DNA from: Sepiola atlantica
Taxonomy: Eukaryota; Mollusca; Cephalopoda; Sepiida; Sepiolidae
DNA: 64,000 nucleotides
Direction: 5' to 3'
Assembly: GCA_963556195.1 (NCBI GenBank)
Contig: OY744537.1
Location: 18,629,274 to 18,693,273, forward strand
This document shows, piece by piece, positions 1 through 10,452 of the stretch. Position numbers and translations under genes: made by a program. Below the pieces are notes generated by a model. It worked only from the letters and a program-made list of their open reading frames with translations. It searched no databases and was not told where the DNA came from. Numbering within the stretch: position 1 is the stretch's first letter; every line of letters starts with the position of its first letter.

Positions 1-1028
1 GGAAATAGTCGGGTTAGGCAGAAATAGAAAATCACGCTGAGTCGCAAGGCGCGCGTACATCCGTACCATTGATTGAGTATTGCGTTCACATGTCTAACGC
101 ACAAATATAAATAATATAGATCTGCTACGCATTCAGAACTTGGTTGTAAGCCCAAAACAAAAAGTTTCAGTTACTCAGAGATAATTTAGCTGATTTTGAT
201 ACAAAAATATTTATTTTTTTTAAATATAAAAGAAAGAAAATCAATTAAGAAATCAATTAGCCTGGGCGATGGTTTGTGTATTCAGGGGGGGGGGGGGATT
301 GTTTTTTTACTTAAAATTTAGAAATGGATCAAATTGTTTAAACCTTTTTTAAAATACATTTTTCATGGAGATATTCTTTGTTTAATTTTATTTAGTTTCA
401 TGGAACGATGAAAATCTATTTTTAAAAAAATGAATTTCATTTCTTTATTTATGTATTTGTGTGTCAGGTCATTCGATCAATACTACTGGTACTATGTAAT
501 ACAATATTACCTGATGCCTTATCGGGTTATAACCAAATAAACCGGTTCTACTATCAGGCTTGAACTGCTGAGGATCAAAAAGAAGACCTAACTGCATCTA
601 AAACATAAAATATCAACGTGTATGTCGACGCATTATGAGTGTTCTTTCAATAAACTTAGTGTCGCCTAGTTTTATGGCTCTGTTGTACTCATAAATTCTT
701 TACTTCTCCCATCTCGAGACCTACCGCCCTATCTACTAACAGCCACACACACACACACACAACATTCTTTACACTGCACTATCCAAATTTGGCTTCAGAA
801 ACATACAATCTACCTCACTTTCAATTGAAAATATATTTAACAAACAAAAACACCAGCACCGTTCCAATTGCACAGACAAGCATTTACACAATCTCTTGTA
901 CTGCAATAAAGTATATCCTATTAAAAAATACATGGACCAAAGACTGGGATTCTTTCAAATTGCACTTTCGTTAGCTAAAACGATCATAAGCCAAAAAACT
1001 ATAAACGTCGAATTCGGATAAAAACTCA
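1..1028. other. Unassigned AT-rich sequence
   Basis: No convincing coding potential or recognisable element. Short ORFs are lone and low in complexity. It holds a 13-base poly-G run at 285-297 and an (AC)n tract at 744-761. Confidence 0.6.
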
Positions 1029-1029
1029 A

Positions 1030-1440
1030 TGACCCAATTTTACATTCCACTGACTTCTACAATGGTTTATTTCCTAAAATACTTCCTCTCACCTTATATC
1101 CATTATTTTGCACAGCTTTCCACTATGCCTTCCCTTATCTGCTACCTTTCTCTCATTTCTTGCCCCCCTCCCGCCCCCAATTCTCCTTCTCATCTCCTAC
1201 CACAACATTTCTCTTCACGTACTTCACTCACTCGCCTATACGACTCCCTCTTCTACACGCTCACTACTTCACTTTCCACCAATTATCTTTTCACGCACAC
1301 AATGTTTTACTTACTACCAACTTCACTTTTCCTCTCACCCTAACACAGTCCTTCACTTTACCCACCCACCTCATGAGCTTGCCTCTCTCCTACTACCACT
1401 TCCAACTTTTTGTATATTCAAACTGACTCTGTTCAATAAA
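1030..1440 (+). other. G-depleted, pyrimidine-rich block
   Basis: About 400 bases in which the plus strand is rich in C, T and A and almost lacks G. Three overlapping short ORFs open in different plus frames (1029-1343, 1108-1452, 1160-1426) because G-containing and purine-rich stop codons are rare, not because it looks coding. It ends near an AATAAA-like hexamer around 1435. I do not recognise a family. It could be a decayed low-complexity repeat or a transcribed region with strand-biased mutation. Confidence 0.5.
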
Positions 1441-2840
1441 TGCTTATTCTAAACAAAGTTTCATAACTGAAACGAAATATCAAATCAAAAGAAGCATGAT
1501 ACGGTGTTAATGTTTCCCCGTTCTATTTATTTTTGTCTTTGTATATTAAACTCATCTCTATCTATACCTAGGCATTCTGTTGGATATTTATTCCTTTAAA
1601 CAAACGTTCACAACTGAGTGAAAAAATGTCTACTCCGAAATTTGCAAAAATGACATTAATGTGAGGAAAAATAAAGAAAAACAATCAAAAAAAGAAAGGA
1701 AAGAGACGAAGAATAAAAAAAACAACAACTTGTGTATTGGTAAACACTGGGACACTCAGACATTGGGTGAGGAAAGGAAGCTATGAGAAAGATTTTAATT
1801 TGTTTTCTTTTTTACTATTCATTAACTGAGAATAAATAAATAAAACTGTCACTTATCACCCATGTTTCCCATTCTTCTCTTTCTATTTTTTCTCTCTCTT
1901 TCTCCAATGTGATTTTGTAAATGACAAACCATTTTTTCCACACATTCCTGATGAAGATGTTTGATAATAAAGATGAATTATAAAATCTTACCGCATGCGT
2001 TAATTTCAATATATTGCTTTTTTCACTTATTTCTATATTTTGTCAGATTTTATGTAAATTTTTCTTTATTGCTTCATTTCACTTCAGTCGAAGTTCTCAG
2101 AAGTCAAAGAGCCCCTTCCTAGGGTTAACACTTGATCACTATATGAGATACATAGATATTCGAATATTCAATTAAAGTCCTCCTTTACCTCTTAAATGTT
2201 GAGTTAGTAAAGCAGTTAAGAACATTAATTTTCCTCTCCCCAATTGACCAGTAAACTATGTTATAGTATATCTTTATTGTGGTCTCCTGGTCTTACCAGA
2301 TTACAAGACAAGATTTTATCTAGTATCCAGCTAAGTGTTGTTACTTGAAGTAACATTACTTGGAGTAGGTGCACCTTTCCTCGTATAAGCCAGTGTATAG
2401 CCGTATTGAAGGGATCTTATTTGGTCTTCGAATACTATGTTATTTTGAAAAATTGGTCATGGTTTACTTGCAGGGTGAAGTATCCTCATGTCAGGTTGTC
2501 CTGACAAACCCTTGTACAGAGAGACCGAAGACACTCTAGGATGGCGTCTAAAACAATATAAATTGATAAATCTACTTTGGTTCATATAGCTGATATTTTA
2601 ATAATATATATATATATATATAAATAATTAAAAAATAAAAATGAAAAATAATTTAATATCATTATAAGCCCCTTTCAAGTACAATGAAGTTGAGCAGTGT
2701 CAGAAAGATTAAAAATAAACATTCACCTAAAAGCCTCAGTGCAATGCTCCGACTGTCGTTGAATACTATGAAATGTTTAGATATTTATGCTTGCCGCTTT
2801 CAGTGTAAATATCACTTAATTTCTCCATTTTTATGTGATA
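1441..2840. other. Unassigned AT-rich sequence
   Basis: No supported gene. A short (TA)n tract lies at 2602-2622. Isolated short ORFs have no family resemblance. Confidence 0.6.
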
Positions 2841-2844
2841 ATCC

Positions 2845-2990
2845 CGCGTGGCCTAGCGGGGCTGGGTGAATGCTTACATATTCAAGGTGTCTCTGTGAAC
2901 CGAGTTCGCACCCTGTGACCATCTGAGATTGTTACTTCCCTGCACTGATGAGAGCCATAAGCTTGAAACGACGTGGTATGTAGATAAAAT
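2845..2990 (+). mobile_element. tRNA-headed SINE ending in a hammerhead ribozyme
   Basis: The head has an internal Pol III promoter: A box TGGCCTAGCGGG (2849-2860) fits TRGCNNAGYNGG exactly, and a B-box-like GAGTTCGCACC (2902-2912) follows about 45 bases later, the spacing of a tRNA gene. Clover and anticodon stems are not intact, so this is a tRNA-derived SINE head and not a tRNA gene. The tail folds as a hammerhead ribozyme (2940-2983, listed separately). Target duplications were not identified. tRNA-derived SINEs are common in molluscs; the ribozyme tail is the unusual part. Confidence 0.7.
2940..2983 (+). ncRNA. Hammerhead ribozyme, type I-like, minimal stem III
   Basis: Core CTGATGA at 2945-2951 and GAAA at 2965-2968. 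Stem I is CTGCA (2940-2944) with TGTAG (2979-2983), 5 pairs with one G-U. Stem II is GAGC/GCTT around loop CATAA. Stem III, ACGACGTGGT (2968-2977), is a palindrome except for position 2970 against 2975. It is followed by A at 2978 in the H17 cleavage position. Self-complementary minimal stem III is known from hammerheads of Penelope-like elements and small retrozymes, which act as dimers. Activity is inferred from the fold only. Confidence 0.65.
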
Positions 2991-3068
2991 GTTATTAAGT
3001 GATTTCAACTGGGTCAATCCTCTGTGGAGTATTATCAGTTGTTGAGGTCAATATCTTAGGTTTGTATC

Positions 3069-3124
3069 TCCCCTGATGAACTGCCTAGCAAGCACCTTGC
3101 TAGGTAGCGAAACACGTGTAGGGA
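3069..3124 (+). ncRNA. Hammerhead ribozyme with long stem II
   Basis: CTGATGA at 3073-3079 and GAAA at 3109-3112. Stem II is 12 pairs, 3081-3092 with 3096-3107 around loop CAC, one of them G-U, plus an A/C mismatch next to the core. Stem III is the perfect palindrome ACACGTGT (3112-3119), followed by A at 3120 as the cleavage-site nucleotide. Stem I is TCCC (3069-3072) with GGGA (3121-3124). All invariant core bases are present. It lies 142 nt downstream of the first hammerhead's predicted cleavage site. No tRNA head precedes it directly, so the parent element is uncertain. Confidence 0.72.
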
Positions 3125-3354
3125 ACTATAGCTTTACAAAATAAATAAATAATAAAATAAATGATTTTTTTCGTTGTGATGAATCCTCTCTGAAAGAAAA
3201 AGAAAAAAATATCTTGGTAAACTCTCCAAATATATGTATAAATGCTCTGTACCCTATAATCGGGGCTCATCGAGGCTGTTCCGGACTTTACTGAATATTC
3301 TCAATGAGACATCAAAATCTCTCTTCCTTCACATATATATATATATATATGTGT

Positions 3355-4233
3355 GTGTTTTTCGTTCAAGTTTTAAGTATTGCATGGAAAGTTAATAAAA
3401 TTGAAATAAAAGCCAAATTAGCAATACAAGATTAATTTATTATTTTTTTTTTTTTTCTTACATTAATCCTATCGATTACGGAATAAAATTCCTTCTTCAG
3501 GGGTGACCAGTATTGAGTCATTTTTTTTTTTTTTTTTTTTCATCAAAAAACAAGAATAAAGAAACTTATTTCTTTGTTAATTTGATAAACGTCTTTGATG
3601 GTACGACGTCATCGTCTTGCTGTTATGAAATGGCGGGTAGGATTCAAAACCGGTGTCGAACGAGAGATGCGTTGGCACGCTGTCGAGTAATGTGTGTGTT
3701 TTTCGTTCAAGTTTTAAGTATTGCATGGAAAGTTAATAAAATATTAGCAATACAAGATTAATTTATTATTTTTGAAAAAAAAAAAATGACTCAATACTGG
3801 TCACCCCTGAAGAAGGAATTTTATTCCGTAATCGATAGGATTAATGTAAGAAAAAAAAAAAAAATTAATCTTGTATTGTTAATTTGGCTTTTATTTCAAT
3901 TTTATTAACTTTCCATGCAATACTAAAAACTTGAACGAAAAACACACACATTACTCGACAGCGTGCCAACGCATCTCTCGTTCGACACCGGTTTTGAATC
4001 CTACCCGCCATTTCATAACAGCAAGGCGATGACGTCGTACCATCAAAGACGTTTATCAAATTAACAAAGAAATAAGTTTCTTTATTCTTGTTTTTTGATG
4101 AAAAAAAAAAAAAAAAAAAAATGACTCAATACTGGTCACCCCTGAAGAAGGAATTTTATTCTGTAATCGATAGGATTAATGTAAGAAAAAAAAAAAAAAA
4201 TTAATCTTGTATTGCTAATTTGGCTTTTATTTC

Positions 4234-4236
<3 letters not shown>
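3355..4236. repeat. Palindromic cluster of a SINE-like repeat
   Basis: The same modules appear forward, then inverted. The GGGGTGACCAGTATTGAGTC module is forward at about 3459-3520 and inverted at about 3786-3850 and 4118-4185. A tRNA-like module (about 3595-3690) with poly-T/poly-A edges is inverted at about 3955-4060. A module containing AAGTATTGCATGG is forward at about 3370 and 3710 and inverted near 3915. In one orientation the order repeats as SINE, linker, tail with a period near 332 bp, so it is a tandem dimer facing a partial copy. Two ORFs of 82 and 64 aa here are mirror images of one another and are not genes. Confidence 0.75.
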
Positions 4237-4287
<51 letters not shown>

Positions 4288-4288
4288 T
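4237..4288. repeat. (TA)n followed by (CA)n microsatellite
   Basis: Uninterrupted TA dinucleotides to about 4278, then CA dinucleotides; it ends the SINE palindrome. Confidence 0.95.
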
Positions 4289-4739
4289 AGCTGGAAGACT
4301 CATCATTGCCAGAGATAGAATAAGGAATTCTATGTTATTTTTTTTACCCAACCCATAACACCATGTTATCTTTTCTTATATTTATAATGTTCAATTCTGG
4401 GGGTGGAGCACAAGGATCTACTCAATATTGAATGGGTGAAAATTGTGTAAGTAAAGTGATATTTATTAAAATAAATTTCGATAAGGTTAGTCTTTAGACT
4501 ATAAACATACTGAATTTATGAAGCACATCTGGTGTTTCTTGGGAATCCATGAGGACTTCGGTGCAATCCTGCTCAAAGCCTTGAACTCCTTATTAACATT
4601 GTATACTTTTCGAGTCATAACTATAATAAAATAAAGTACAACATATTTTCTTTTTTTACAGATTTTAAACACAAATGCAGAAGCAACGATAATGTTGGAC
4701 CTATATACTTTCCCAACTAACCTTAGTAATTTAGTTTAA

Positions 4740-4741
<2 letters not shown>

Positions 4742-4785
<44 letters not shown>
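4742..4785. repeat. (TA)n microsatellite
   Basis: About 22 TA units without interruption. Confidence 0.95.
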
Positions 4786-4788
<3 letters not shown>

Positions 4789-6165
4789 TGGAAGTCTATC
4801 TCCAAAGTCCTAGCAGAAGTTTGTAAATAAACAGGTAGTCAATAACTATGACTAAAGTAAAAAAAAAAAAAAAAATCAGCTCATAAGCTTTATTACATCA
4901 CTTAGAAGTAAATGCTTTTATGACTATTTTTAAAGTATTATATAAGAAACGGTGATAGAAAGTGTGGTTACCATTTTTCTCGAAAGAGATATCAAAGATC
5001 AAACACTTTCTTCCATTCCAAAATTGTCAGCATTTCTGCTCATCCTTTCCCTTCCTTGCATAACATTTCATCCATCAAAATTGTTTCTTGATATTAGTTT
5101 TCATGTGTGCCGACATTATAAAAGTACATCCTAACAGTGTATATAATTTAAAGTGGTTTATTTTAAATATTTATAATGTAAGTATTCTTTATCTAGATAA
5201 TATGAATTTTCAAAGTCAGGCCCAAATAGTAAGCCATCTGACATATCGCTATTTGATTCGGCCAACTTCTTTTTATTTTGGTTGTTAATTTTCCCCACTA
5301 TTTTATTGGCACGGATATTCTTTTTTTTCTTCTGATAATATATCGACCGGATAGGAGTAAAAGTGAATCTATTTTTCATTACTGCAATATACAGAAGTAT
5401 GAGCTTAAGCCCTTCATAAAAAAACGTTTTGCAGTTTCTTCTTCATACTTTAACGATCTTACAATAAACTTTAAAATATTTCTTCCTCATTCTAATACTA
5501 CATGGCATACGTTTCCTTTACAATTACTCTTAACCGGTCGTTTCTATTACCTGGCACAGGGAGTAAATTATTTCCATTTCTGTATTTTCAAGGATATAAG
5601 AGGCCCTTCTTCATTATGAACGTTTCACGGCCGCCATCTTGAAATACACTGATTTTGTTTGTTTATTTTCATTTAACTAATACAAAACCATTTGTGGACT
5701 AAATACACAACGATTATTTTCCTTTCCACATCTTTTAAGGAGGTGTGTAACAATAACACTATTTCGAAAATACATCTGCAATCACTATTTAATTTTTCAC
5801 TTTTCCGCGTTCATCTTGGATTGACACCAAGTCAGAGGTTATAACCTGTAATTATCTGATTCATTTACTTTAGTTGGATGAACGTTGAAATACTGTCTCT
5901 TGCTATTCATAATTTTAAGAGTTAAATAAAACAACAACAAAAACATGTATCTATGCTACCTGAATTTCACCATCCTTTTTAGTCGAGTCTCATGTTTACA
6001 TAAACACTCGTTCAAATCCTGTATGAAGCACATTTTTCTCTTTGCACATTTCTATGTTCATTTAATTTAACTCAATAAATTACGGTATTACTTATGCAAA
6101 CACGAAGCATTATACATAAAATGTTGTCTGAAGTATATTGCATTATGTTTTGGAATTTTTTTAGA
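4786..6165. other. Unassigned AT-rich sequence
   Basis: A poly-A run of 16 near 4859-4874 is the only notable low-complexity element. The 113-aa ORF at 5278-5619 resembles no family and has a composition typical of random AT-rich reading. Confidence 0.55.
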
Positions 6166-6405
6166 TGAGTTTTGATAATTTGGATTATTTGGACTACTGT
6201 TCTAATCTTATATGTTATTCTCATAGCATTTCGGCCGATCTAACCATCGACCTTCTTCCGGTGCATCTTGTTGAACTTGAGTTCGACAAAGATTTCAGAC
6301 ATTGATAAGATGCACCCAAAGAAAGTCGGAGGTTACATCGTCCGAAACGCAAGAATGACACCTACGATGAGTAAAGTAATCTGTATGATCCAAATAATAT
6401 ATATT
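6165..6405. repeat. Inverted pair of a hairpin-bearing dispersed repeat
   Basis: Two diverged copies lie head to head: minus strand about 6170-6285 and plus strand about 6300-6405. Each has AAGATGCACC, a stem-loop flanked by CGAAA, and a tail resembling AATAATCCAAAT. A third copy (plus) is at 9690-9875 and a looser fourth at 36405-36540. The shared pattern is CTGAAGA-like, hairpin, GAAACGTTG, which mimics a hammerhead core but has G where H17 should be. Confidence 0.6.
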
Positions 6406-7965
6406 TTTCGTAGCTTACTTAATTACAAGTTCACCATATTTTTGCCGCCAACATAGTATGGATTAAATAGAAACAATAAAAAAATAAATACTATTATCAG
6501 GAAAATAAGGACGGTATTTTCCCCCAGCAATCTTATGTTTTGATCACATATGCGAAGAGCAACTTCTTTTTCGTGGGTCCATTCAAAGCAAGGAGCCCCT
6601 CGTTTCATCACATTCACACTTAAATGGGTTAAAAAGTGATAATTATTTTTTTTTTTTTTTCAAATAAAAGCACAATATGCAAAAATAGAAAAAGAAAATG
6701 TTTTGTCCATTTCATTAAGCAAAAGAAATCTATTTTCGTAATTACAAAATATTTTGATATAACATTTTATACCATTTATAATTCTACATCTACATTCAAA
6801 AAACCAAATTAGATTAGCAAACAATGTATGGCTTTCATAATTAGTTATTATTCTATTATTCGAGAAGTGCTTATCAGTCAGAAGAGAAATAAATAGAAAT
6901 AGGCATACATGAAACCGTACACATCTGAAAATGAAGAGAAACACTAGAATTTACTGAGACAATCAAGGCTCCCATGTGGTTTCTATCTTCTATAAAAACA
7001 CGTGGTAATACAAGACGATGCAGCCATTTGCAATAATGAAATCAAATCACACAGAAACGCCAATGTAAAAGAAAACTTGTTTAGAGAGGACATCTTGTTA
7101 GAACCCCATAATTTGCGGCGATACAAAGTTTCTTGCAAAAGTCTTCTCGACTGCTAACTAGACATTGGTAGAAAACACTAGCAGTTTTAAATGGTGTCTG
7201 AGCCGAATGGTTTCCAGGATGAACACTAATTTGCACGATAAATAACTGTAACTTTTAATTTGGAGCATATATATGTTTGCTAGTGTATACTCTTCATCAA
7301 AAATCATGGAAAAAATTATGCTTCGTCAGTGTTCACATTAATATTCATAAACTCAGGGTTAGATCAGTAATTTAATTTTTCATACATAAATTATTACCAT
7401 TTCTGATGACTTTCAGAAAACAAAACACCTACCGTTGACTTTTTATTTAGAGAGTGAGGATTTATTTCCGAATTCATTTAAAACGTCGGGAGTTGTCTGA
7501 CTTGCTATTTGCTTTACAATGTAAATCTTTCAAATGCCTTTTTGTATAAATATTATTTTAGTACGATAGAACTGAACTATCGCAAGTTGAAAAAAAAACG
7601 TGGGTTTAGTTTACTGGGAGGTGGGGGGGGGGGCTAGAAATTTTTTTAAAAATGACATAGGATGAGAGGTAGTGGGACGGCTAGAAATAGGATGTTAAAC
7701 ACATCAAATAAATGAAATCGCTACTCACAAAGAAATAAGAAAGAAAGAATGAAAGAACAGGTTTCAAACCGCCGGAAAGTTTTTAAAAAAGAAGAAAAAA
7801 GAAAGAAAACGTATAGATCGGTATACAAAGCAGAGAAAGGGGGAAAAAAAAAGAAAGAAAACTTTCTGGAAATAGATTTGCGTTCTATGTTCCCTCTATC
7901 GTTGGGAAGTTTTGTAATCGTTAATTTGTGTGATGCAACAGATATATATTTACAAATTCTCTGAT
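6406..7965. other. Unassigned AT-rich sequence
   Basis: No recognisable element. It contains poly-T at 6647-6660, a poly-G run near 7622-7632 and a purine-rich stretch at 7730-7870 that opens a Lys-rich 71-aa ORF of low complexity. Confidence 0.55.
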
Positions 7966-8290
7966 CTATTCTCTGCTTCTTTTGTTCCAGCTCAATTGAC
8001 TCGCTGGTCTAGTGGTCTCCATCAATTCGCTGTTTTGATACCTAATTGTAATACAGCTTCCTATTCCAGTAGCTTCTTTCCAAGAACTGCAGGCTTGTAG
8101 AACTCTCTTTCTCCTGACTGTTTTCCTCCTACCTATAGCCTTTGTCTTTTCAAGACTAAGACCAATAGGCATCTCCTGTCTTTGCGATAATCATCTTTTG
8201 TTTGTTGTTAGCTCCTTACATCAAGTGGCCTCATGCCTTGTCTGGAGCAATGTCCATTAAAAAAACAAAACAAATAAAAAAAAAAACACA
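7966..8290 (+). pseudogene. 3' end of a jockey-like LINE
   Basis: Forward reading gives the typical C-terminal end of a reverse-transcriptase polyprotein, SSSFFPRTAGL then stop, then PTYSLCLFKTKTNRHLLSLR, with one internal stop. The 3' UTR includes ACATCAAGTGGC and CTTGTCTGGAGC and ends in an A-rich tail near 8260-8290. The same 3' end recurs at 38872 (minus), 53705 (minus) and 57040 (plus), so it is a dispersed family. It is 5' truncated, as expected from incomplete target-primed reverse transcription. Confidence 0.75.
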
Positions 8291-8496
8291 TTACTCTTTA
8301 TTATAGAGTGGAGGATGTTGAGAATAACTTAACATTAGTAAAAGGTATGTTTATAAATTGAAGAGTGAAAATATGTTTTCTTATCCTTTTATATCACATA
8401 ACACAGCAAAAGTTTAATTGGGTCAAATGGTAGATTTATGTATCACTATATCACCGTGACCCGTTGGATCAGTATTTGTGATGTTATTAAATATTT

Positions 8497-8972
8497 ATAT
8501 ACCACTAAAACTTTACTGCTGCCGTTATCTTGCTTGTTTGTTGCCATGCATACTTTTCATCTGTACATGGATATTTTTTAGATGGTGGGAGAAAGAGGGA
8601 ATGATGTAAATAATGGGAAAATAGTAAGAGACGTGTTGGGAGGAATGGAATGATGTAAATAAGTAACAGAGAGAAAGAGGGACAATGTGTATGACATCAC
8701 AAGAGTTTCGTGAATATTTGGAAATTCCAGAATGTCTTCATATTTGAAATTTCTAAATATTAATGAAACTCTCTTGTGACGTCATAATAGACCCCCCTCT
8801 CTCTCTATCTCTCGTTATTATCTGTTATTCGTCTCCTCCCACTACTTCTCTTATCATTTGTTCTTCATTTACTGTATTCGCCCTTCCTCCCACCATCTAA
8901 AATATTCATGAACAGATGAAAAGTGTGCATGGTGACAAGCAACATAGCATCAGTTTTATTAGTATATAGATC
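8497..8972. mobile_element. Foldback (inverted-repeat) element
   Basis: Two arms of roughly 190 bp are inverted copies: the left contains TTTTTAGATGGTGGGAG near 8575-8591 and the right contains CTCCCACCATCTAAAATA near 8888-8905. The arms also match at CTTGTTTGTTGCCATGCA against TGCATGGTGACAAGCAACA, and at an inner pair near 8695 and 8780. The outer edges read ACCACTAAAACTT and TTTTATTAGTATA. There is no coding sequence. It is consistent with a non-autonomous DNA transposon or a long hairpin MITE. Confidence 0.75.
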
Positions 8973-9273
8973 AGCAGGTATCCCAGTATTGTCAGAAAAT
9001 GAATGAGGATCGTTGAGTACTCATCTTAGCCCTTAATCCCATATTACCATTCTTATACTTATTTCTTAATTTCTATAATTTTTAAATAAAATAACAGAAA
9101 ATAAAACATTGTCATTGCTGTTTATGGATGCCCGGCACAAATGTAGACCCCACATTATTGCTGCAAAAACACTCAATAAAAAATTAATACTTCCATTGGG
9201 TTTCTTGTAAAGTTTTACTCTAGAAACGTTGTGTATTATTTCGATTTGGGCAAAGAATAAAATAAATTGAAAT

Positions 9274-9289
9274 TACTGTATGCTTCTGC
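9274..9289. repeat. Target-site duplication, left copy
   Basis: The 16-bp direct repeat TACTGTATGCTTCTGC is repeated immediately after the SINE at 9638-9653. Confidence 0.85.
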
Positions 9290-9637
9290 TCTACTCACCT
9301 TGGCCTTTTGGCTAAGATCAAAGTGTAGTATCTGTTCCGATGGATACTGCACCCCATACTGGTGTTGTTTTGACCTTCGGGGCTTGATTTACGCCGGTCA
9401 ATGGGTCTGTCCTGTGCAGTTCTGGAGGTCCACCCTCCCAGGCTTTGCCTCCCCTCTTTGGGGAGGAGTAAGTTTATTGCTTACTGCCTGAGGCGCCCCT
9501 ACCGGGGAATGCCGATGGGGCTGCCCAGGCAATTTTTAAACCCCACTTTCCCAACCCGACCGTGGGTCACATCTTACTTGTGGGAGTAAGATAAAAACTG
9601 GCCTTGTGCCTAACTCCTGGAGAGGAGTAAATAAATA
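9290..9637 (+). mobile_element. U2-snRNA-headed SINE, copy 1
   Basis: The head reproduces the 5' end of U2 snRNA for about 36 nt (9303-9338): GGCCTTTTGGCTAAGATC, then AAAGTGTAGTATCTGTTC, including the GUAGUA branch-point recognition sequence. It then leaves U2 and continues into a body of about 300 nt shared by the copies at 56008-56356 and 62473-62799. The body is rich in hairpins, for example CCTCCCC/GGGGAGG and CTTACT/AGTAAG, and a terminal ACTCC/GGAGT stem-loop just before a short AAATAAA tail. It has no poly-A and no evident A/B box. Perfect 16-bp flanking repeats show retrotransposition. SINEs with snRNA heads are known from crocodilians; I do not recognise this family. A short ORF here is incidental. 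Confidence 0.88.
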
Positions 9638-9653
9638 CTGTATGCTTCTGCCC
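9638..9653. repeat. Target-site duplication, right copy
   Basis: Identical to 9274-9289. Confidence 0.85.
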
Positions 9654-9689
9654 GGTCATGGCTAATGAAACGAGAACAATCGATCCCCA

Positions 9690-9875
9690 TGGATTAAATA
9701 AAGGGTTCAGTTTGAAATTCCATATAGGTTCCCGAAGTTCAACATAAAGATGCCAGAGTTCGAAAAGATGCACCAGTAGAAAGCCGAAGGTTACATCGGC
9801 AGAAACGTTGTGAAAATGACAACGAAGATGAGAATAATAGTCTGAATAATCCAAAAATCAAAATTATGAATCCTC
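9690..9875 (+). repeat. Hairpin-bearing dispersed repeat, third copy
   Basis: It shares GGATTAAATAA, AAGATGCACC, a stem-loop near 9790-9812, GAAACGTTGTG and a tail resembling AATAATCCAAAA with the inverted pair at 6165-6405. The function is unknown. Confidence 0.6.
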
Positions 9876-9984
9876 ATCTAAAAAATTCTGAAACATAATA
9901 GAAAAGTTGTGTTTGATCTTGATATAGGTCTTTGTTTTCAATTGCATCCCTGGATAGAGGGATAGCACGAATATAGTATAGATT

Positions 9985-10268
9985 GTGTGGCGATCTTGTA
10001 TAAGCAGTAACCGATCTGAGGGAGATAACTCTATTTTTCTTAGCCGCTGAAAGAAAATAACTTTTTTTTTTTTTTTTTAAACCGTAACATGTTTTTTATT
10101 AATTGTTATAAAGTTTATAAACTTTGTGGCATAAAAGTTATTTTCTTTCATACTGCGATAAACAAAGTTATCTCCCTTGCCAATGTATAAGCGAATTCGG
10201 AATAGCAGCAGCTAAAAAAAATAGAGTTATCTCCCTCAGATCGGTTACTGCTCATACAAGAGCACCGA
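9985..10268. mobile_element. Inverted-repeat MITE with mollusc GGGAGATAAC motif
   Basis: Arms of about 55 bp are inverted: the left, near 9988-10048, reads CCGATCTGAGGGAGATAACT and the right, near 10207-10265, reads its complement. An inner pair (GAAAGAAAATAACTT and its complement) flanks a poly-T run. The GGGAGATAAC motif is, from general knowledge, widespread in molluscan repeats. There is no coding capacity. Confidence 0.75.
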
Positions 10269-10379
10269 TTGTGTTTACTATATTGAACAAAGAACATTAT
10301 ATATCTATCGAAAACTTATTAAAAAAAAAAAACAGAGAAAAACGAGCATGTTGACTAACTTAGATAAATAAAATAAAGT

Positions 10380-10452
10380 CGGTCTACTGCCGGAATCAAA
10401 CCAGAGTCTAGAATGAAAGGTACTTTATGCTGAATTAAACAGTCCGGCTGGT
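10380..10452 (-). mobile_element. Degenerate tRNA-derived SINE head
   Basis: On the minus strand, an A-box-like TTACCAGCCGGA is followed about 45 nt later by the B-box-like GGTTTGATTCCGG. Stems are not complementary enough for a functional tRNA. It is probably an old SINE head; the body is not recognisable. Confidence 0.45.

Noticed and set aside
5278..5619. Host gene candidate of 113 aa
   Set aside because: No family resemblance, AT-driven composition, overlapping ORF on the other strand, no splice or promoter signals.
9290..9637. Functional U2 snRNA gene
   Set aside because: Only about the first 45 nt of U2 are present; the rest is SINE body with target duplications.
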